64,000 bases of DNA from Pseudomonas putida (GCA_029953615.1 CP124529.1:2756998-2820997), one strand, 5' to 3'; positions 18,510 through 28,773 are shown, counted from the stretch's first letter. Translations and numbers: made by a program. The notes: generated from the letters alone by a model not told the origin.

Positions 18510-20334
18510 TCAGCCCCCTAACACCCTGCAATAGAATTTCCACTCTTCTTCCAGCGCATGCGCCAGGTTCTCCGCCTTGCGGAACCCATGTCGCTCCCCC
18601 GCATAGAAGTGCCCTTCAGCCTCGATCCCGTTAGCCTGCAGCGCTTCCAGCATCGACCGCGTCTGCTCTGGCACCACCACTGCATCCAGTTCGCCCTGGA
18701 AGAAAATCACCGGCACCTTGATCTGCCCCGCATGCAGCAGCGGTGTACGCTGGCGATAGCGCTCGGCGTCCTGCAGCGGGTCGCCGATCAACCAGTCCAG
18801 GTAGTCCCCTTCGAACTTGTGGGTGGCCCTGCCCAGGGCAACCGGGTCGCTGACCCCGTACAGGCTGGCGCCGGCGCGGAACACATCATGGAACGCCAAG
18901 GCACAGAGGGTAGTGTAGCCGCCCGCGCTACCGCCACGGATGAACGCCTTGCGGCCGTCGATCAGCCCACGACCTGCCAGGTGTTCCACCGCCGCGCAAG
19001 CATCGGCCACATCGCTTTCGCCCCAGCGCAGGTGCAAGGCCTGGCGGTATTCACGGCCATAGCCGGTGCTGCCCCGGTAGTTGAGGTCGGCGACGGCGAA
19101 GCCGCGCTGGGTCCAGTACTGGATGCGTGGGTCGAGCACGGGATAACAGGCCGAGGTCGGCCCGCCATGGATGAACACCACCAGCGGCGAGGCCCCTTGC
19201 GACCGGGCTGCCGGGTAAAAGAAGCCATGGGCGCAATGGCCGCCACTGCCGTAGTGGAACGACTGCGGCAGGCTGATATGTCTTGCCGGCAGCACTTCGG
19301 CGCCACCAGCCAATACGCTGACCTCGTGGTTGCTGCGGGCAATGGCGATGACCGCCGGCGGGCTGATCGGCGAGGCGGCTATCGCGTACAGGTGTCCGGT
19401 ATCCATGGCCAGGCTGCGAAAGCGCGTGTAGGCGCTGGCGAAACGCTCCAGGCGGCCATCGGCAGTGCGCAGCCCCAGCTGCCCGAAGCCGTTTTCGAAC
19501 CAGCTGGCCAGATAGCTTTGCGGCCCCAACGCCAACCAGGTACTGGCGCCCAGTTGCCAGGGGGCTGCAGCGTGGTCCGCGGGTTCGGCAGGCAAGGCCT
19601 GCCAACAGCCATCGACCTCGCCCCAGGGCTGCCAGAAGCCATTGCGGTCGGACAGGCAGTAAAGTCGGCCTTCACTATCGAAGCGCGGCTGCTGTAGCGA
19701 CTCGTCAGCGCTGGCAATACATTGCGCCGGCCCCCAGTGACCACTGGCATCACGTGTGCGGCACATCAGCCTGGTGAAGGTCCAGGGTTGAGCCGGGCGG
19801 TCCCATTCGACCCACGCCAGGCGCTGGCCGTCGCCACTCACCGTAGGCGAAGCATAGAAGTCGGCGCCCTCGGCGAGCACTTCGCGGGCCTGCTCACTCA
19901 GGGCGACCAGGCGATGCTCGACCCCTTCGCCATGCTGCTCCTCGACTGCCAGCCAGCAGGCCGTCGTGCCACTGCACATCGCCGTAGCGGCAGCTGGCAT
20001 CCTCGGTCAGGGCACGCGGTACCGCGCCGTCCAGGGCCTGGGTATAGACCTGTTGGTCCTTTTCGTTGACGAACAGCAGCCCGTCGCCACCCAGGCAAAA
20101 ACTGCCACCGCCGTATTCGTAGACCCGGCTACGCACACTGAAGCCATCGGGTGTCAGGCAGCGGGCCTGCTGGTGCTGCCAGTGCCAGATGCGACAGGCA
20201 CCATCGGCCGGGCGGAACTCGTTCCAGAACAGCCCCGCGGCGCTGACCTTGAGTTCGGCGAAGTCGGTGCCTGCGGCAACAGCCTGGGCCGCGCTGAACT
20301 CAGCCGCGGGCGATGACACGGGAGTTTCGTTCAT
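18510..20334 (-). pseudogene. S9 (prolyl oligopeptidase) family peptidase of the pqq cluster, interrupted by a 4-base duplication
   Basis: The gene starts [20 protein letters not shown] at 20334, inside the last codons of pqqE. The frame holds to 'CRYGDVQWHDGLLA' and then breaks. A tandem CCAGCCAG (19949-19956, + strand) inserts four extra bases; with one unit removed the reading goes on 'GLLAVEEQHGEGVEHRLVAL' to the end at 18510. Repaired length is about 606 residues. The N-terminal part is a propeller-like region and the C-terminal part an alpha/beta hydrolase with 'RGGSAGGYTTL' (Ser), 'FQGELDAVVVPEQT' (Asp) and 'GERHGFR' (His). Orthologues sit downstream of pqqE in Pseudomonas and may help process PqqA. 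Real mutation or sequence error cannot be told apart here. Confidence 0.85.
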
Positions 20335-21460
20335 TGCGGAAGGTCATCTGTTCAATGGTGAGCTGGGCGCTTTCCGACTCTTCGCGGGCCTTGAGGATGA
20401 TGCCGTGGTCTGCCGACTTGGCGCACACCGGGTCGGCATTGCTGGCATCGCCGGTGAGCATGAAGGCCTGGCAGCGGCAGCCGCCGAAGTCCTTTTCTTT
20501 CTCGTCGCAGGAGCGGCAGGGTTCGGGCATCCACTCATAGCCACGGAAGCGGTTGAAGCCGAACGAGTCGTACCAGATGTGGTGCAGGTCGTGGTCGCGC
20601 ACGTTGGGAAACTGCACCGGCAACTGGCGTGCGCCGTGGCAGGGCAGGGCAGTGCCGTCCGGGGTGATGGTGAGGAACAGGCTGCCCCAGCCATTCATGC
20701 ACGCCTTGGGGCGCTCCTCGTAGTAGTCCGGGGTGACGAAGATCAGCTTGCACGGGTTGCCCTCGGCCTTGAGCCTTTCCCGGTATTCGTTGGTAATGCG
20801 TTCAGCTCGCTCGAGCTGCGCGCGGGTCGGCAACAGGCCCAGCCGGTTGAGGTGGGCCCAGCCGTAGAACTGGCAGGTGGCGAGTTCGACGAAGTCGGCC
20901 TCCAGGGCGATGCACAGCTCGATGATGCGGTCGATCTTGTCAATGTTGTGCCGGTGGGTGACGAAGTTGAGCACCATCGGGTAACCATGGGCTTTCACTG
21001 CACGGGCCATTTCCAGCTTTTGCGCAAAGGCCTTCTTCGAGCCGGCCAGCAGGTTGTTCACCTGCTCGTCACTGGCCTGGAAGCTGATCTGGATATGGTC
21101 CAGGCCGGCTTTCTTGAAGTCGGCGATGCGCGCCTCGGTCAGGCCGATGCCCGAGGTGATCAGGTTGGTGTAGTAGCCCAGCCGGCGGGCCTCGCCGATC
21201 AGTTCGGCGAGGTCCTGGCGGACCAGCGGTTCGCCGCCGGAAAAGCCGATTTGCGCGGCACCCATTTCCCGGGCTTCGGCCATCACCTTGAACCACTGCG
21301 CGGTGCTCAGCTCCTGGCCCTGGGCGGCGAAGTCCAACGGGTTGGAGCAGTACGGGCACTGCAGCGGGCAACGGTAGGTCAGCTCGGCCAGCAGCCACAG
21401 CGGCAAGCCTACTGCCGGCGTAGGCGGTAACTCAGGCGAGGACGATCCAGTGTTCGGCAC
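20300..21460 (-). CDS. pqqE: PqqA peptide cyclase PqqE (radical SAM)
   Basis: The 386-residue radical-SAM/SPASM protein links Glu and Tyr of PqqA in the first committed step of PQQ synthesis. The cluster motif is '[15 protein letters not shown]', followed by '[13 protein letters not shown]', and the C-terminal SPASM cysteines include 'CHGARQ', '[20 protein letters not shown]'. I start it at the GTG (21460, '[18 protein letters not shown]') with GGAGG about seven bases upstream; it overlaps the end of pqqD by about 29 bases. A longer frame upstream has no support. The S9 peptidase start overlaps its 3' end. Confidence 0.93.
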   Translation of the reverse strand: MPNTGSSSPELPPTPAVGLPLWLLAELTYRCPLQCPYCSNPLDFAAQGQELSTAQWFKVMAEAREMGAAQIGFSGGEPLVRQDLAELIGEARRLGYYTNLITSGIGLTEARIADFKKAGLDHIQISFQASDEQVNNLLAGSKKAFAQKLEMARAVKAHGYPMVLNFVTHRHNIDKIDRIIELCIALEADFVELATCQFYGWAHLNRLGLLPTRAQLERAERITNEYRERLKAEGNPCKLIFVTPDYYEERPKACMNGWGSLFLTITPDGTALPCHGARQLPVQFPNVRDHDLHHIWYDSFGFNRFRGYEWMPEPCRSCDEKEKDFGGCRCQAFMLTGDASNADPVCAKSADHGIILKAREESESAQLTIEQMTFRNERNSRVIARG

Positions 21461-21707
21461 GGGCCACCTCCATGAACTGCTCGATGTCATCGGCCACTTC
21501 CGGGACACCGGGGAACTGTTGTTCGAGTTCGCTGATGATCGCGGCAACGTCGCGCTGGCCGTCGATCAGGCCGCCGATCAGGGCCGCGCTGTCGTTGAGC
21601 TTGATCATGCCCTCTGGGTACAGCAGCACATGGCCCTTTTGCGCCGGCTCGTACTGAAAGCGATAGCCGGGGCGCCAGTTCGGCACTTGATTACGGTTGA
21701 AACTCAT
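21432..21707 (-). CDS. pqqD: PqqA-binding chaperone PqqD
   Basis: The 91-residue protein starts [20 protein letters not shown] and contains '[21 protein letters not shown]', the standard PqqD pattern. PqqD binds the peptide PqqA and presents it to PqqE. The ATG at 21707 overlaps the pqqC stop in ATGA, and its own 3' end overlaps the pqqE start, so the three are tightly coupled. The frame is open upstream, but those residues belong to the pqqC region. Confidence 0.94.
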   Translation of the reverse strand: MSFNRNQVPNWRPGYRFQYEPAQKGHVLLYPEGMIKLNDSAALIGGLIDGQRDVAAIISELEQQFPGVPEVADDIEQFMEVARAEHWIVLA

Positions 21708-22459
21708 AGGGTGATCCCTTTGTGCCACACCCGTTCCTGGGTGACGGAATGATAGGGCGGGCGGTTCAGCTCGTAGGCCATGCTCATGGCGTCGAGCATG
21801 CTCCACAGGATATCCAGCTTGAACTGCAGTATCTCCAGCATACGCTCCTGGCCCGCGCGGGTGGTGTAGTGCTGCAGGGTAATCGCCAGGCCGTGCTCCA
21901 CGTCACGCCGGGCCTGGCCCAGGCGGGTGCGGAAGTACTCGTAGCCGGCCGGGTCGATCCAGGGGTAGTGCTGCGGCCAGCTGTCCAGGCGCGACTGGTG
22001 GATCTGCGGGGCAAACAGCTCGGTCAGCGAGCTGCTGGCCGCTTCCTGCCAGCTGGCGCGGCGGGCGAAGTTGACGTAGGCGTCCACGGCAAAACGCACG
22101 CCGGGCAATACCAGTTCCTGGGAGCGCAGCTGGTCCGGGTCCAGGCCCACGGCCTGGCCCAGGCGCAGCCAGGCTTCGATACCACCGTCCTCGCCGGGCG
22201 CGCCATCGTGGTCGAGCAGGCGCTGGATCCACTCGCGGCGCACTTCGCGGTCCGGGCAGTTGGCCAGGATCGCGGCATCCTTCATCGGGATGTTGACCTG
22301 GTAGTAAAAGCGGTTCGCCACCCAGCCCTGGATCTGTTCGCGGCTGGCGCGGCCTTGGTACATCGCCACGTGGTATGGGTGATGGATGTGGTAGTAGGCG
22401 CCCTTGGCGCGCAGGGCCTGCTCGAATTCGGCAGGGGACATTGGCAGTGCGTCGCTCAT
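21704..22459 (-). CDS. pqqC: Pyrroloquinoline-quinone synthase PqqC
   Basis: The 251-residue cofactorless oxidase carries out the last ring closure and eight-electron oxidation to PQQ. Visible blocks are '[20 protein letters not shown]', '[20 protein letters not shown]', '[19 protein letters not shown]' and '[15 protein letters not shown]', all typical of PqqC. I chose the ATG at 22459 ([14 protein letters not shown]); the frame upstream runs into a REP pair. A REP pair separates it from pqqB. Confidence 0.95.
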   Translation of the reverse strand: MSDALPMSPAEFEQALRAKGAYYHIHHPYHVAMYQGRASREQIQGWVANRFYYQVNIPMKDAAILANCPDREVRREWIQRLLDHDGAPGEDGGIEAWLRLGQAVGLDPDQLRSQELVLPGVRFAVDAYVNFARRASWQEAASSSLTELFAPQIHQSRLDSWPQHYPWIDPAGYEYFRTRLGQARRDVEHGLAITLQHYTTRAGQERMLEILQFKLDILWSMLDAMSMAYELNRPPYHSVTQERVWHKGITL

Positions 22460-22500
22460 TCGGCTGGCTCCTGTATAGCTGAGTCTCGGCTCACCTCGCC

Positions 22501-22591
22501 CCCTGTGGGAGCGGGCATGCCCGCGAACACCGGCGAAGCCGGTGCCATACACCGTGTTGGATTTTTCGCGGGCATGCCCGCTCCCACAGGG
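22501..22591. repeat. REP element pair inside the pqq operon
   Basis: A perfect 27-bp inverted repeat (CCCTGTGGGAGCGGGCATGC... at 22501-22527 and its complement at 22565-22591) with the inner hairpin 'CACCGGCGAAGCCGGTG'. It sits between pqqB and pqqC, which are transcribed in the same direction. Confidence 0.88.
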
Positions 22592-22615
22592 TTTGTGTCA
22601 CCTCAAGGGCTGTAC

Positions 22616-23528
22616 TTACAACTCGATACTCATGCCATCGAAGGCCACTTCCACACCCCGGCGCAGCACTTCGGCACGCTCGGGCGAGTCTTCATCGAGA
22701 ATCGGGTTGGTATTGTTGATGTGGATAAGTACCTTGCGCTGCCGTGGGAAGCCATCCAGCACTTCCAGCATGCCGCCGCGGCCGTTCTGCGCCAGGTGGC
22801 CCATCTCGCGACCGGTACGGGTGCCCACGCCACGGCGCTGCATTTCATCATCTTCCCACAGGGTGCCATCGACCAGCAGGCAGTCGGCGCCGTGCATCAT
22901 CGTCAGCAGCTTGTCGTCCACCTGGCCCAGGCCCGGGGCGTAGAACAGCTTGCCGCCGGTGCGGGTGTCCTCGACCAGCAGCCCAAGGTTGTCGCCCGGG
23001 TGCGGGTCGAAGCGGTGCGGCGAATAAGGCGGCGCGGCGCTGCGCAGGGGGAACGGGGTGAAGCGCAGGTTGGGGCAGGCGTCGATGACGAAGCTGCCTT
23101 CCAGTTCGATGCGGTTCCATTGCAGGCCGCCGTTCCAGTGGCTGAGCATGTTGAACAGCGGGAAACCGGTGGTCAGGTCCTGGTGGACCATTTCGGTGCA
23201 CCACACCTGGTGCGGGCAACCTTCGCGCAGGCTGAGCAGGCCGGTGGTATGGTCGATCTGGCTGTCCAGCAGGATGATGGCGTTGATGCCGGTGTCGCGC
23301 AGGGCGCGGGCCGGCTGCATCGGCGCAAAAGCCTGAAGCTGGGCGCGAATGTCGGGCGAGGCATTGCACAGCACCCAATGCACGCCGTCGTCGGACAGGG
23401 CGATGGACGACTGGGTGCGCGGCGTGGCCCGCAAGGTACCGTCGCGCAAGCCCTTTGCAGTTGACGCAGTTGCAGTTCCACTGCGGGAACCCGCCGCCGG
23501 CGGCGGAACCGAGAACCTGGATGTACAT
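22616..23528 (-). pseudogene. pqqB: PqqB, interrupted by a 1-base insertion
   Basis: The gene starts [20 protein letters not shown] at 23528 and keeps frame to 'CNCVNCKGL'. As read it then gives 'ARRYLAG...', while dropping one G of GGGCTTGCGCGAC (about 23447 on the + strand) gives '[20 protein letters not shown]' and continues to '[12 protein letters not shown]' at 22616. The repaired protein is 303 residues, exactly the usual PqqB length. PqqB is a metallo-beta-lactamase-fold enzyme with an N-terminal cysteine cluster ('CNCVNC') and is proposed to hydroxylate the cross-linked tyrosine. All downstream pqq genes are intact, which hints that the break may be a sequence error. Confidence 0.9.
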
Positions 23529-23554
23529 GGCCACTCTCTCTGCAGAAAACCGTA

Positions 23555-23591
23555 GCGAAAAAACGAAAACGCCCCGGCAGGCCGAGGCGTT
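23555..23591 (-). terminator. Terminator/attenuator between pqqA and pqqB
   Basis: On the minus strand AACGCCTCGGC pairs with GCCGGGGCGTT (one U-G pair) and is followed by TTTTCGTTTTTT. It lies directly after pqqA, so most transcripts would stop here and PqqA peptide would be made in excess over PqqB-E, as is known for pqq operons. Confidence 0.8.
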
Positions 23592-23607
23592 GAACCGTAA
23601 GCCGGGC

Positions 23608-23679
23608 TTAGCGGTTGGCGAAGTACATGGTGACTTCGAAGCCGATGCGCAGATCAGTGTATGCAGGTTTGGTCCACAT
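23608..23679 (-). CDS. pqqA: PQQ precursor peptide PqqA
   Basis: A 23-residue peptide, [20 protein letters not shown] followed by ANR. It has the conserved E-V-T-M-Y core in which Glu and Tyr are joined to form PQQ. A strong ribosome-binding site (GGAAGGAG) lies eight bases before the ATG. The gene is short but unmistakable; it is followed by the attenuator and pqqB and preceded by a 166-base AT-rich promoter interval. Confidence 0.98.
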
Positions 23680-23845
23680 GGAATTACTCCTTCCGGATGA
23701 GGGGTGGGTTTGTCAGCTACTACTTGGGTACCGCCATTGGCTGGAGGTTCCCCTGGCTGGGATTGCGCTATCTTACAAGAAAAATTTGTACCGAAAGGTT
23801 AATTATTCGAAAACTCCGTTGCGGTTTTCGTAACAATCATGTGTT

Positions 23846-26137
23846 TCAACCCATCCAGGAAGCATCTGGTGCGGCAGCGTTGGCCAGGCATAGCCAGGTA
23901 GAACCTGTACCGAGCAGGTGGCTCAGCAGGTGGTCCAGATCCGTCTGCCGCGCATTCAGGATAGACCTGCGCAGCGCATCCAGCCTGCCGGGTTGTGTGG
24001 CCAGGTATGTCTGCCACGCCCATTCGGCGACTTCGGCGTTGCCCATTGCCGGTTCATCGAATTGCCCGGCCAGGGCCTGGCGAGCGGCCGGATCGAAGGT
24101 GACGCCCTGGCGTAGCAAGGTGAGCAAGTGGTCGAGTATCTGTACCTGGCTGGCGTGAGGCGACTGGACCCCGAACAGCAGGCCACCGACCCCCTCGACC
24201 TGACGAAAGGTACTGAATACCGCATAGCCGAGTTGCAGTTCTACCCGCAGCCGTTGGTAGACCGGCCCTTGCAGCAACTGGGCGAGCAGACGGCCTGCGG
24301 CTTCCATGGCCGCCGGTAGTGGGCAGAACAGTAGCAGGGCATGTTCGCTACCGGGTACTTCGGCATGTTGCCAACGGTGGTTGGCCCAGGTGGGCAGAGG
24401 GCCAGGCGCCGAGCCTTGGCCAGGGCAGCGCTGCAGCACAGTGCCCAATGCATTCAGGGCAGCATCGTCGAAGCCTGCCGCCAGGCCGTGCCAGCGTGCC
24501 TGCTGCCACAGTCTGTCGAGTTCGGTCTGTGCCAAGGTGCAATCCGGCACAGCTGCCGGCGTGGCGCCCAGCACGGCGTCGGGCAGCTGCTTGAGCAGGG
24601 CGCGGATCGGGATCAGTGCCGGAGGCTGCGCCGAACAGGGCTGCCAACTGGCTGCCGGGGGCTTGAGCATGAGCGCCAAGGCCTGTTCCACAGTGCGCAA
24701 TACCGCAGCCGGTAGCCCGGCGCAGCGCAGCTGCCAGTATTCGCCAGCGGCACTGAACTGCAACTGCACCGATACGCGCTCGCAGCGCTCCTGCATGGGG
24801 TGCAGGGCGCGTTCGAGCAGCGCATGCAGGCGTTGGCGCAAGGGTGAAGGGACATGCCAGCGCAGGTACAGCACCGCGTATTGACGGGCGCCAGGCAGCT
24901 GGTCGCTGACCTTCAGTGCCGCTGGCAGCGGCTTCTGCCTGGCATCAGGCACCTCCGCCAGTAGCAAGGGGTCGACAGCGGGCAGTTGCCAATGCCCGTA
25001 CTCGCGGACCGACAGGCCTTCCAGCAGGGCATCGAGCGTTTGCAGGCTTTGAGGATCCAGACCTGCAAACGGCTGGCCGGCGCTGTCCCGGCGGGCAAGC
25101 TCAAGCGCGCTGGCGCTGCGTTCGCGGCGTTGCTGCAGCAGTGCGAACTCGGTATTCAAGTGCTCAGGCGCGGCCTGGCGGATGAAGCCGAACCAACCCT
25201 GCAACAGCGCATCCGCTTCGTCCGCGCTGGCGTCCTCGCTGAGCTTCAGGTCAATGTGCCACAGCAACTGCCCGGCAAAGGCATACAGCGCCTCGGCCTT
25301 GAAACCTTGCAGCCAGCCACGTTGGCGAAGCGCATCCAGCCAAGTGCCTGGGCGGCTATCGTTGAGGCAGGCGATCAGCAACTCCAGGGCCTGCTCGGCG
25401 CCTGCCGGCAGGTTTTCGTGACTGAAGAGCCGTTGCGTATCGGTCGCCGATAAAGGCAGTGGCAGCGCTTGTGGCACCCGCGCTCCCGTTGCGAACAGCC
25501 CGGCATGCTGCCGGCCCAGCCTTTCCAGTTCGTCCAGCGATTGCGGGCCGCACAGGCTCAGGGTGACCTGGCCGCCCTGGTAGAAACGCTGGTGGAAGCC
25601 ACGCAGCGCTTGCTGGAAGGCTGGGTCCTGCAAGGCCAGGGTATATCGGTTCCCGGCATGAAAAGCGCCCAGTGGATGGCCGGGCGCCGCGGCTTGCAGC
25701 AAGGCGAACTGTTGCTGGGCCTGCGGGCTGCGCGACCAGGCAATGAACTCTGCATGGATGACTTCACGTTCGCGGCGTTGGCGTTCGATGCCCAGGTCTG
25801 GCTCGGCCAACATCTGGCACAGGCGCTCCAGGCCCCCGGCCAGAGCGCTGGGTGGAACCTCGAAGAAAAAGTCGGTGGTGCGTTCGCGGGTGCTGGCATT
25901 GACCTGGCCGCCGAGGGCCTGCACGTAGCGCATCAGGCCGTCGTCCAGGGGAAAGCGCGGGGTGCCGAGAAAGAACAGGTGCTCCAGGAAGTGTGCCAGA
26001 CCGGGCCACTTGCCAGGCGCGTCGTGGCTGCCCGCATGCACCCGCAGTGCGGCGGCCGAGCGCTTAAGGCGCGGGGCGTGGCGCAGGGTCAGCTGCAGGC
26101 CGTTGGCGAGGGTGAGGTGGCGGGTGGCGTCAGGCAT
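23846..26137 (-). CDS. pqqF: PQQ biosynthesis protease PqqF (M16 family)
   Basis: The 763-residue protein is an inverzincin-type metalloprotease. The zinc motif HxxEH is present as 'GLAHFLEHLFFLGT' near residues 56-70, with the third ligand region 'ERTTDFFFEVPPSAL' and 'REREVIHAEFIAW' downstream. The C-terminal half is the usual inactive repeat. PqqF cleaves the modified PqqA. The ATG at 26137 (MPDATRHLTLANG) is preceded by GGAG; the longer upstream frame reads through a REP pair. It is upstream of pqqA on the same strand. Confidence 0.93.
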   Translation of the reverse strand: MPDATRHLTLANGLQLTLRHAPRLKRSAAALRVHAGSHDAPGKWPGLAHFLEHLFFLGTPRFPLDDGLMRYVQALGGQVNASTRERTTDFFFEVPPSALAGGLERLCQMLAEPDLGIERQRREREVIHAEFIAWSRSPQAQQQFALLQAAAPGHPLGAFHAGNRYTLALQDPAFQQALRGFHQRFYQGGQVTLSLCGPQSLDELERLGRQHAGLFATGARVPQALPLPLSATDTQRLFSHENLPAGAEQALELLIACLNDSRPGTWLDALRQRGWLQGFKAEALYAFAGQLLWHIDLKLSEDASADEADALLQGWFGFIRQAAPEHLNTEFALLQQRRERSASALELARRDSAGQPFAGLDPQSLQTLDALLEGLSVREYGHWQLPAVDPLLLAEVPDARQKPLPAALKVSDQLPGARQYAVLYLRWHVPSPLRQRLHALLERALHPMQERCERVSVQLQFSAAGEYWQLRCAGLPAAVLRTVEQALALMLKPPAASWQPCSAQPPALIPIRALLKQLPDAVLGATPAAVPDCTLAQTELDRLWQQARWHGLAAGFDDAALNALGTVLQRCPGQGSAPGPLPTWANHRWQHAEVPGSEHALLLFCPLPAAMEAAGRLLAQLLQGPVYQRLRVELQLGYAVFSTFRQVEGVGGLLFGVQSPHASQVQILDHLLTLLRQGVTFDPAARQALAGQFDEPAMGNAEVAEWAWQTYLATQPGRLDALRRSILNARQTDLDHLLSHLLGTGSTWLCLANAAAPDASWMG

Positions 26138-26183
26138 GGGAGCTCCGGTAACTGCTGTCCATGCTAACTCATTTGTTTGCAGG

Positions 26184-26280
26184 TCCGGCCTCTTCGCGGG
26201 CACGCCCGCTCCCACAGGGTCTGCGCTGCATTTCATACCTGCGCGATACTTGTGGGAGCGGGCGTGCCCGCGAAAGGGCC
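26184..26280. repeat. REP element pair (inverted)
   Basis: CCGGCCTCTTCGCGGGCACG with CCCGCTCCCACAGGG from 26184 faces CTTGTGGGAGCGGGCGTG with CCCGCGAAAGGGCC ending at 26280. It separates davA from pqqF. Confidence 0.85.
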
Positions 26281-26281
26281 A

Positions 26282-27076
26282 TCAGTCTTTGCGCAGATGC
26301 AACTCCTGGCGCAAATCGGTGAGGTAAGGAAACACCTCCCGCCCCTGCACCACCCGCTCATGCTCCAGCTCCGCCAGCAACTGGCACTCATCCCGCCCGG
26401 CCATGGCCAGCAGGCTGCCATCCGGGCCGATGATGCTGCTCTGCCCACAATACTGGATCTCGCCTTCCGAGCCACAGTAGTTGGCATACACCAGGTAGCA
26501 CTGGTTCTCCTGCGCCCGCGCTCTCACGGTCACCTGGCAGATGAAGTCGTAGGGCGTCATGTTCGCGGTCGGTACCAGGATCAGCTCGGCACCGTCCAGC
26601 GCCAGGCGCCGGGCGTTTTCCGGGAACTCGATGTCGTAGCAGATCAGCAGGCCGACCTTCCAGCCATCGAGCTCCACCACCGGAAAGTGATCGGAGCCTG
26701 GGCTGAACATCGAGCGGTCCAGCTCGCCGAACAGGTGGGTCTTGCGATAGTTGCCCAGGCAGCGGCCGTGCGCATCGATCAGCTGCACACTGTTGTAGAT
26801 TGCGCCATCGTCGCCACGCTCCGGGTAGCCGTAGACGATGGCGATGCGGTGCGCCTGGGCGATTTCCACCACTTCCATGGCCGCGGGGCCATCGACGGCC
26901 TCGGCCAGGCGCTCGACCTGGGCCAGGCCGATGTTGTAGCCGGTCAGGAACATTTCCGGGCACACCAGCAATCGGGCGCCGCGTTCGGCCGCCAGTTGTG
27001 CCTGGTGGCGTAACCGTTGCAGGTTACCGGGCACGTCCAGTGGCTTGGGTGCGCCCTGGAACAGAGCGATGCGCAT
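26282..27076 (-). CDS. davA: 5-aminovaleramide amidase DavA (nitrilase superfamily)
   Basis: The 264-residue amidohydrolase shows the Glu-Lys-Cys triad in context: 'VCPEMFLTGYNIG' (Glu), 'GNYRKTHLFGELD' (Lys) and 'LLICYDIEFPENAR' (Cys). In P. putida the gene next to the lysine monooxygenase hydrolyses 5-aminovaleramide to 5-aminovalerate. AAGGAGG lies six bases before the ATG at 27076. It is 14 bases downstream of davB on the same strand and clearly cotranscribed with it. Confidence 0.9.
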   Translation of the reverse strand: MRIALFQGAPKPLDVPGNLQRLRHQAQLAAERGARLLVCPEMFLTGYNIGLAQVERLAEAVDGPAAMEVVEIAQAHRIAIVYGYPERGDDGAIYNSVQLIDAHGRCLGNYRKTHLFGELDRSMFSPGSDHFPVVELDGWKVGLLICYDIEFPENARRLALDGAELILVPTANMTPYDFICQVTVRARAQENQCYLVYANYCGSEGEIQYCGQSSIIGPDGSLLAMAGRDECQLLAELEHERVVQGREVFPYLTDLRQELHLRKD

Positions 27077-27090
27077 GGTGCCTCCTTGTC

Positions 27091-28773
27091 TCAGTCCGGC
27101 AGGGCGATCGGGCCGATCTCGTCGAACACGTCGCCTGGGCCGGGGTTGTCCGGGTGAGTGCGGCCACCGAAGTGGTTCATGATACCCCACACCGCATTCA
27201 ACGATGTCTGTACTGCGCCTTCCACCCAGGCCGGGGTCCACGACACGTCGTCACCGGCGATGAACATGCCGCGCTGCTCGGCAGGCATGTCCTGCTGCAT
27301 GAAGTGCGCATACATGCGCTGGTTGTAGCGGTAGTGACCCGGCAGCGCGCCCTTGAAGGCGCCGAGGAAGTGCGGGTCGGCTTCCCAGGAAACGGTGATC
27401 GGGTCGCCGATGATGTGCCCGGCGATATCGGTCTTCGGGTAGATCTTCTTCAGTGCATCCAGCGCCAGCTGCACGCGTTTTTCCACCGGGTGCGGCAGCA
27501 TTTTCAGCGCGTCGCTCATCCACGAGTACGACAGGCAGATCACCCCGGGCTTGTCGTTGCCGTTGTCGAACAGGTAGGTGCCGCGGGTGAGGCGATCGGT
27601 GAGGGTCATGCTCATCAGATCGCGGCCGGTTTCCGGGTCCTTGTCCTTCCAGAACGGTCGGTCGACCATGACGAAGGTTTTCGACGACTGCATGTAGCGG
27701 GTGCGGTCCAGGGCCATCCACATCTTTTGCGAGAACAGCGATTCTTCGCAGTCGATCTGGGTGGTCAGCAGCCAGGTCTGGCAGGTGGCGAGCACGGCGC
27801 TGTAGTGGCGGGTGTCGCCCCAGTTGTCGGTGACCGCCAGGCGGCCATCGGCGGCGCGGGCGATGCGCTTGACCCCGGTACGCGGCGCGCCGCCATGCAG
27901 AGCGCTCAGGCTGGTACCTTCCGGCCAGTGCACGCAGCGCTCCGGCACATGGCGCCAGATGCCTTGCGGTACCTGCTCCACACCGCCGACCACCAGGTGC
28001 TGGTGGTCGTCGCAGTTGGTCATCACCACGCGGAAGATTTCCAGCATCGAGTTGGGGAAGTCCGAGTCCCAGCCGCCGGTGCCGAAACCGACCTGGCCGA
28101 ACACTTCGCGGTGCTGGAAGCTCAGCTGGGCGAACGAGCGCGAGGTGGCGACAAAGTCGTAGAAGGTGCGGTCGTCCCACAGCGGTACCAGCTTGTTCCA
28201 CAGCGCTTTCAGGCGTGGTACGTCGCGGTCGCGGATGGCCTGCTGGATGTCGGCGAACTGGGCACCGCTTTCCAGCGCGTCGGCCCAGGCGTCGGCCACT
28301 TCGTGGAACAGCTTGGGCAGGTCGGTGGGTTTTTCGGCGTAGTAGGTCTGGCCTTCCAGGTCGATTACCGTGCTGCCCGAAGCGGGGGTGAGCGGGTTAG
28401 GGAACGGTTTGGTCTCCAGGCCCAGCTTGTCCACGTAGTGGTAGAAGGCGGTGGATGAAACCGGGAAGCGCATGCCACCCAGTTCGGCGATGATCCCGTC
28501 GGTGCCGTTGAAGGCTTGCGAGCGCAACCGGCCACCCAGCTTGGAGGCTTCGTACACCACCGGCTTGAGGCCCAGCTTCATCAGCTCGTAGGCCGCCACC
28601 AGGCCGGCGATACCGGCGCCCACGATGGCCACTTCCTCACCATGGCGCTCGGCCGGGATGCTGCCCAGGCCTGCGGGGTGTTCCAGCCAGTCGTCGAAGG
28701 CGAAGGGGAAATCCGGGCCGAAGATGGTGATTGGCTTTTTACCGTCGGCGGGGTGGCGGTTTTTCTTGTTCAT
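27091..28773 (-). CDS. davB: L-lysine 2-monooxygenase DavB (flavin amine oxidase family)
   Basis: The 560-residue flavoprotein has the dinucleotide-binding motif 'VAIVGAGIAGLVAAYELMKLG' near residues 48-68, 'GGMRFPVSSTAFYHYVDKLG' and the C-terminal FAD block 'GMFIAGDDVSWTPAWVEGA'. Family relatives include tryptophan 2-monooxygenase (IaaM). The pairing with davA and the Lrp regulator points to lysine 2-monooxygenase, which turns L-lysine into 5-aminovaleramide with loss of CO2. Annotation as tryptophan monooxygenase is a common alternative. Confidence 0.88.
   Translation of the reverse strand: MNKKNRHPADGKKPITIFGPDFPFAFDDWLEHPAGLGSIPAERHGEEVAIVGAGIAGLVAAYELMKLGLKPVVYEASKLGGRLRSQAFNGTDGIIAELGGMRFPVSSTAFYHYVDKLGLETKPFPNPLTPASGSTVIDLEGQTYYAEKPTDLPKLFHEVADAWADALESGAQFADIQQAIRDRDVPRLKALWNKLVPLWDDRTFYDFVATSRSFAQLSFQHREVFGQVGFGTGGWDSDFPNSMLEIFRVVMTNCDDHQHLVVGGVEQVPQGIWRHVPERCVHWPEGTSLSALHGGAPRTGVKRIARAADGRLAVTDNWGDTRHYSAVLATCQTWLLTTQIDCEESLFSQKMWMALDRTRYMQSSKTFVMVDRPFWKDKDPETGRDLMSMTLTDRLTRGTYLFDNGNDKPGVICLSYSWMSDALKMLPHPVEKRVQLALDALKKIYPKTDIAGHIIGDPITVSWEADPHFLGAFKGALPGHYRYNQRMYAHFMQQDMPAEQRGMFIAGDDVSWTPAWVEGAVQTSLNAVWGIMNHFGGRTHPDNPGPGDVFDEIGPIALPD

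Noticed and set aside
27091..28773. Tryptophan 2-monooxygenase (auxin synthesis)
   Set aside because: The pairing with a DavA-type amidase and Lrp regulator fits lysine 2-monooxygenase better, although the family is shared.
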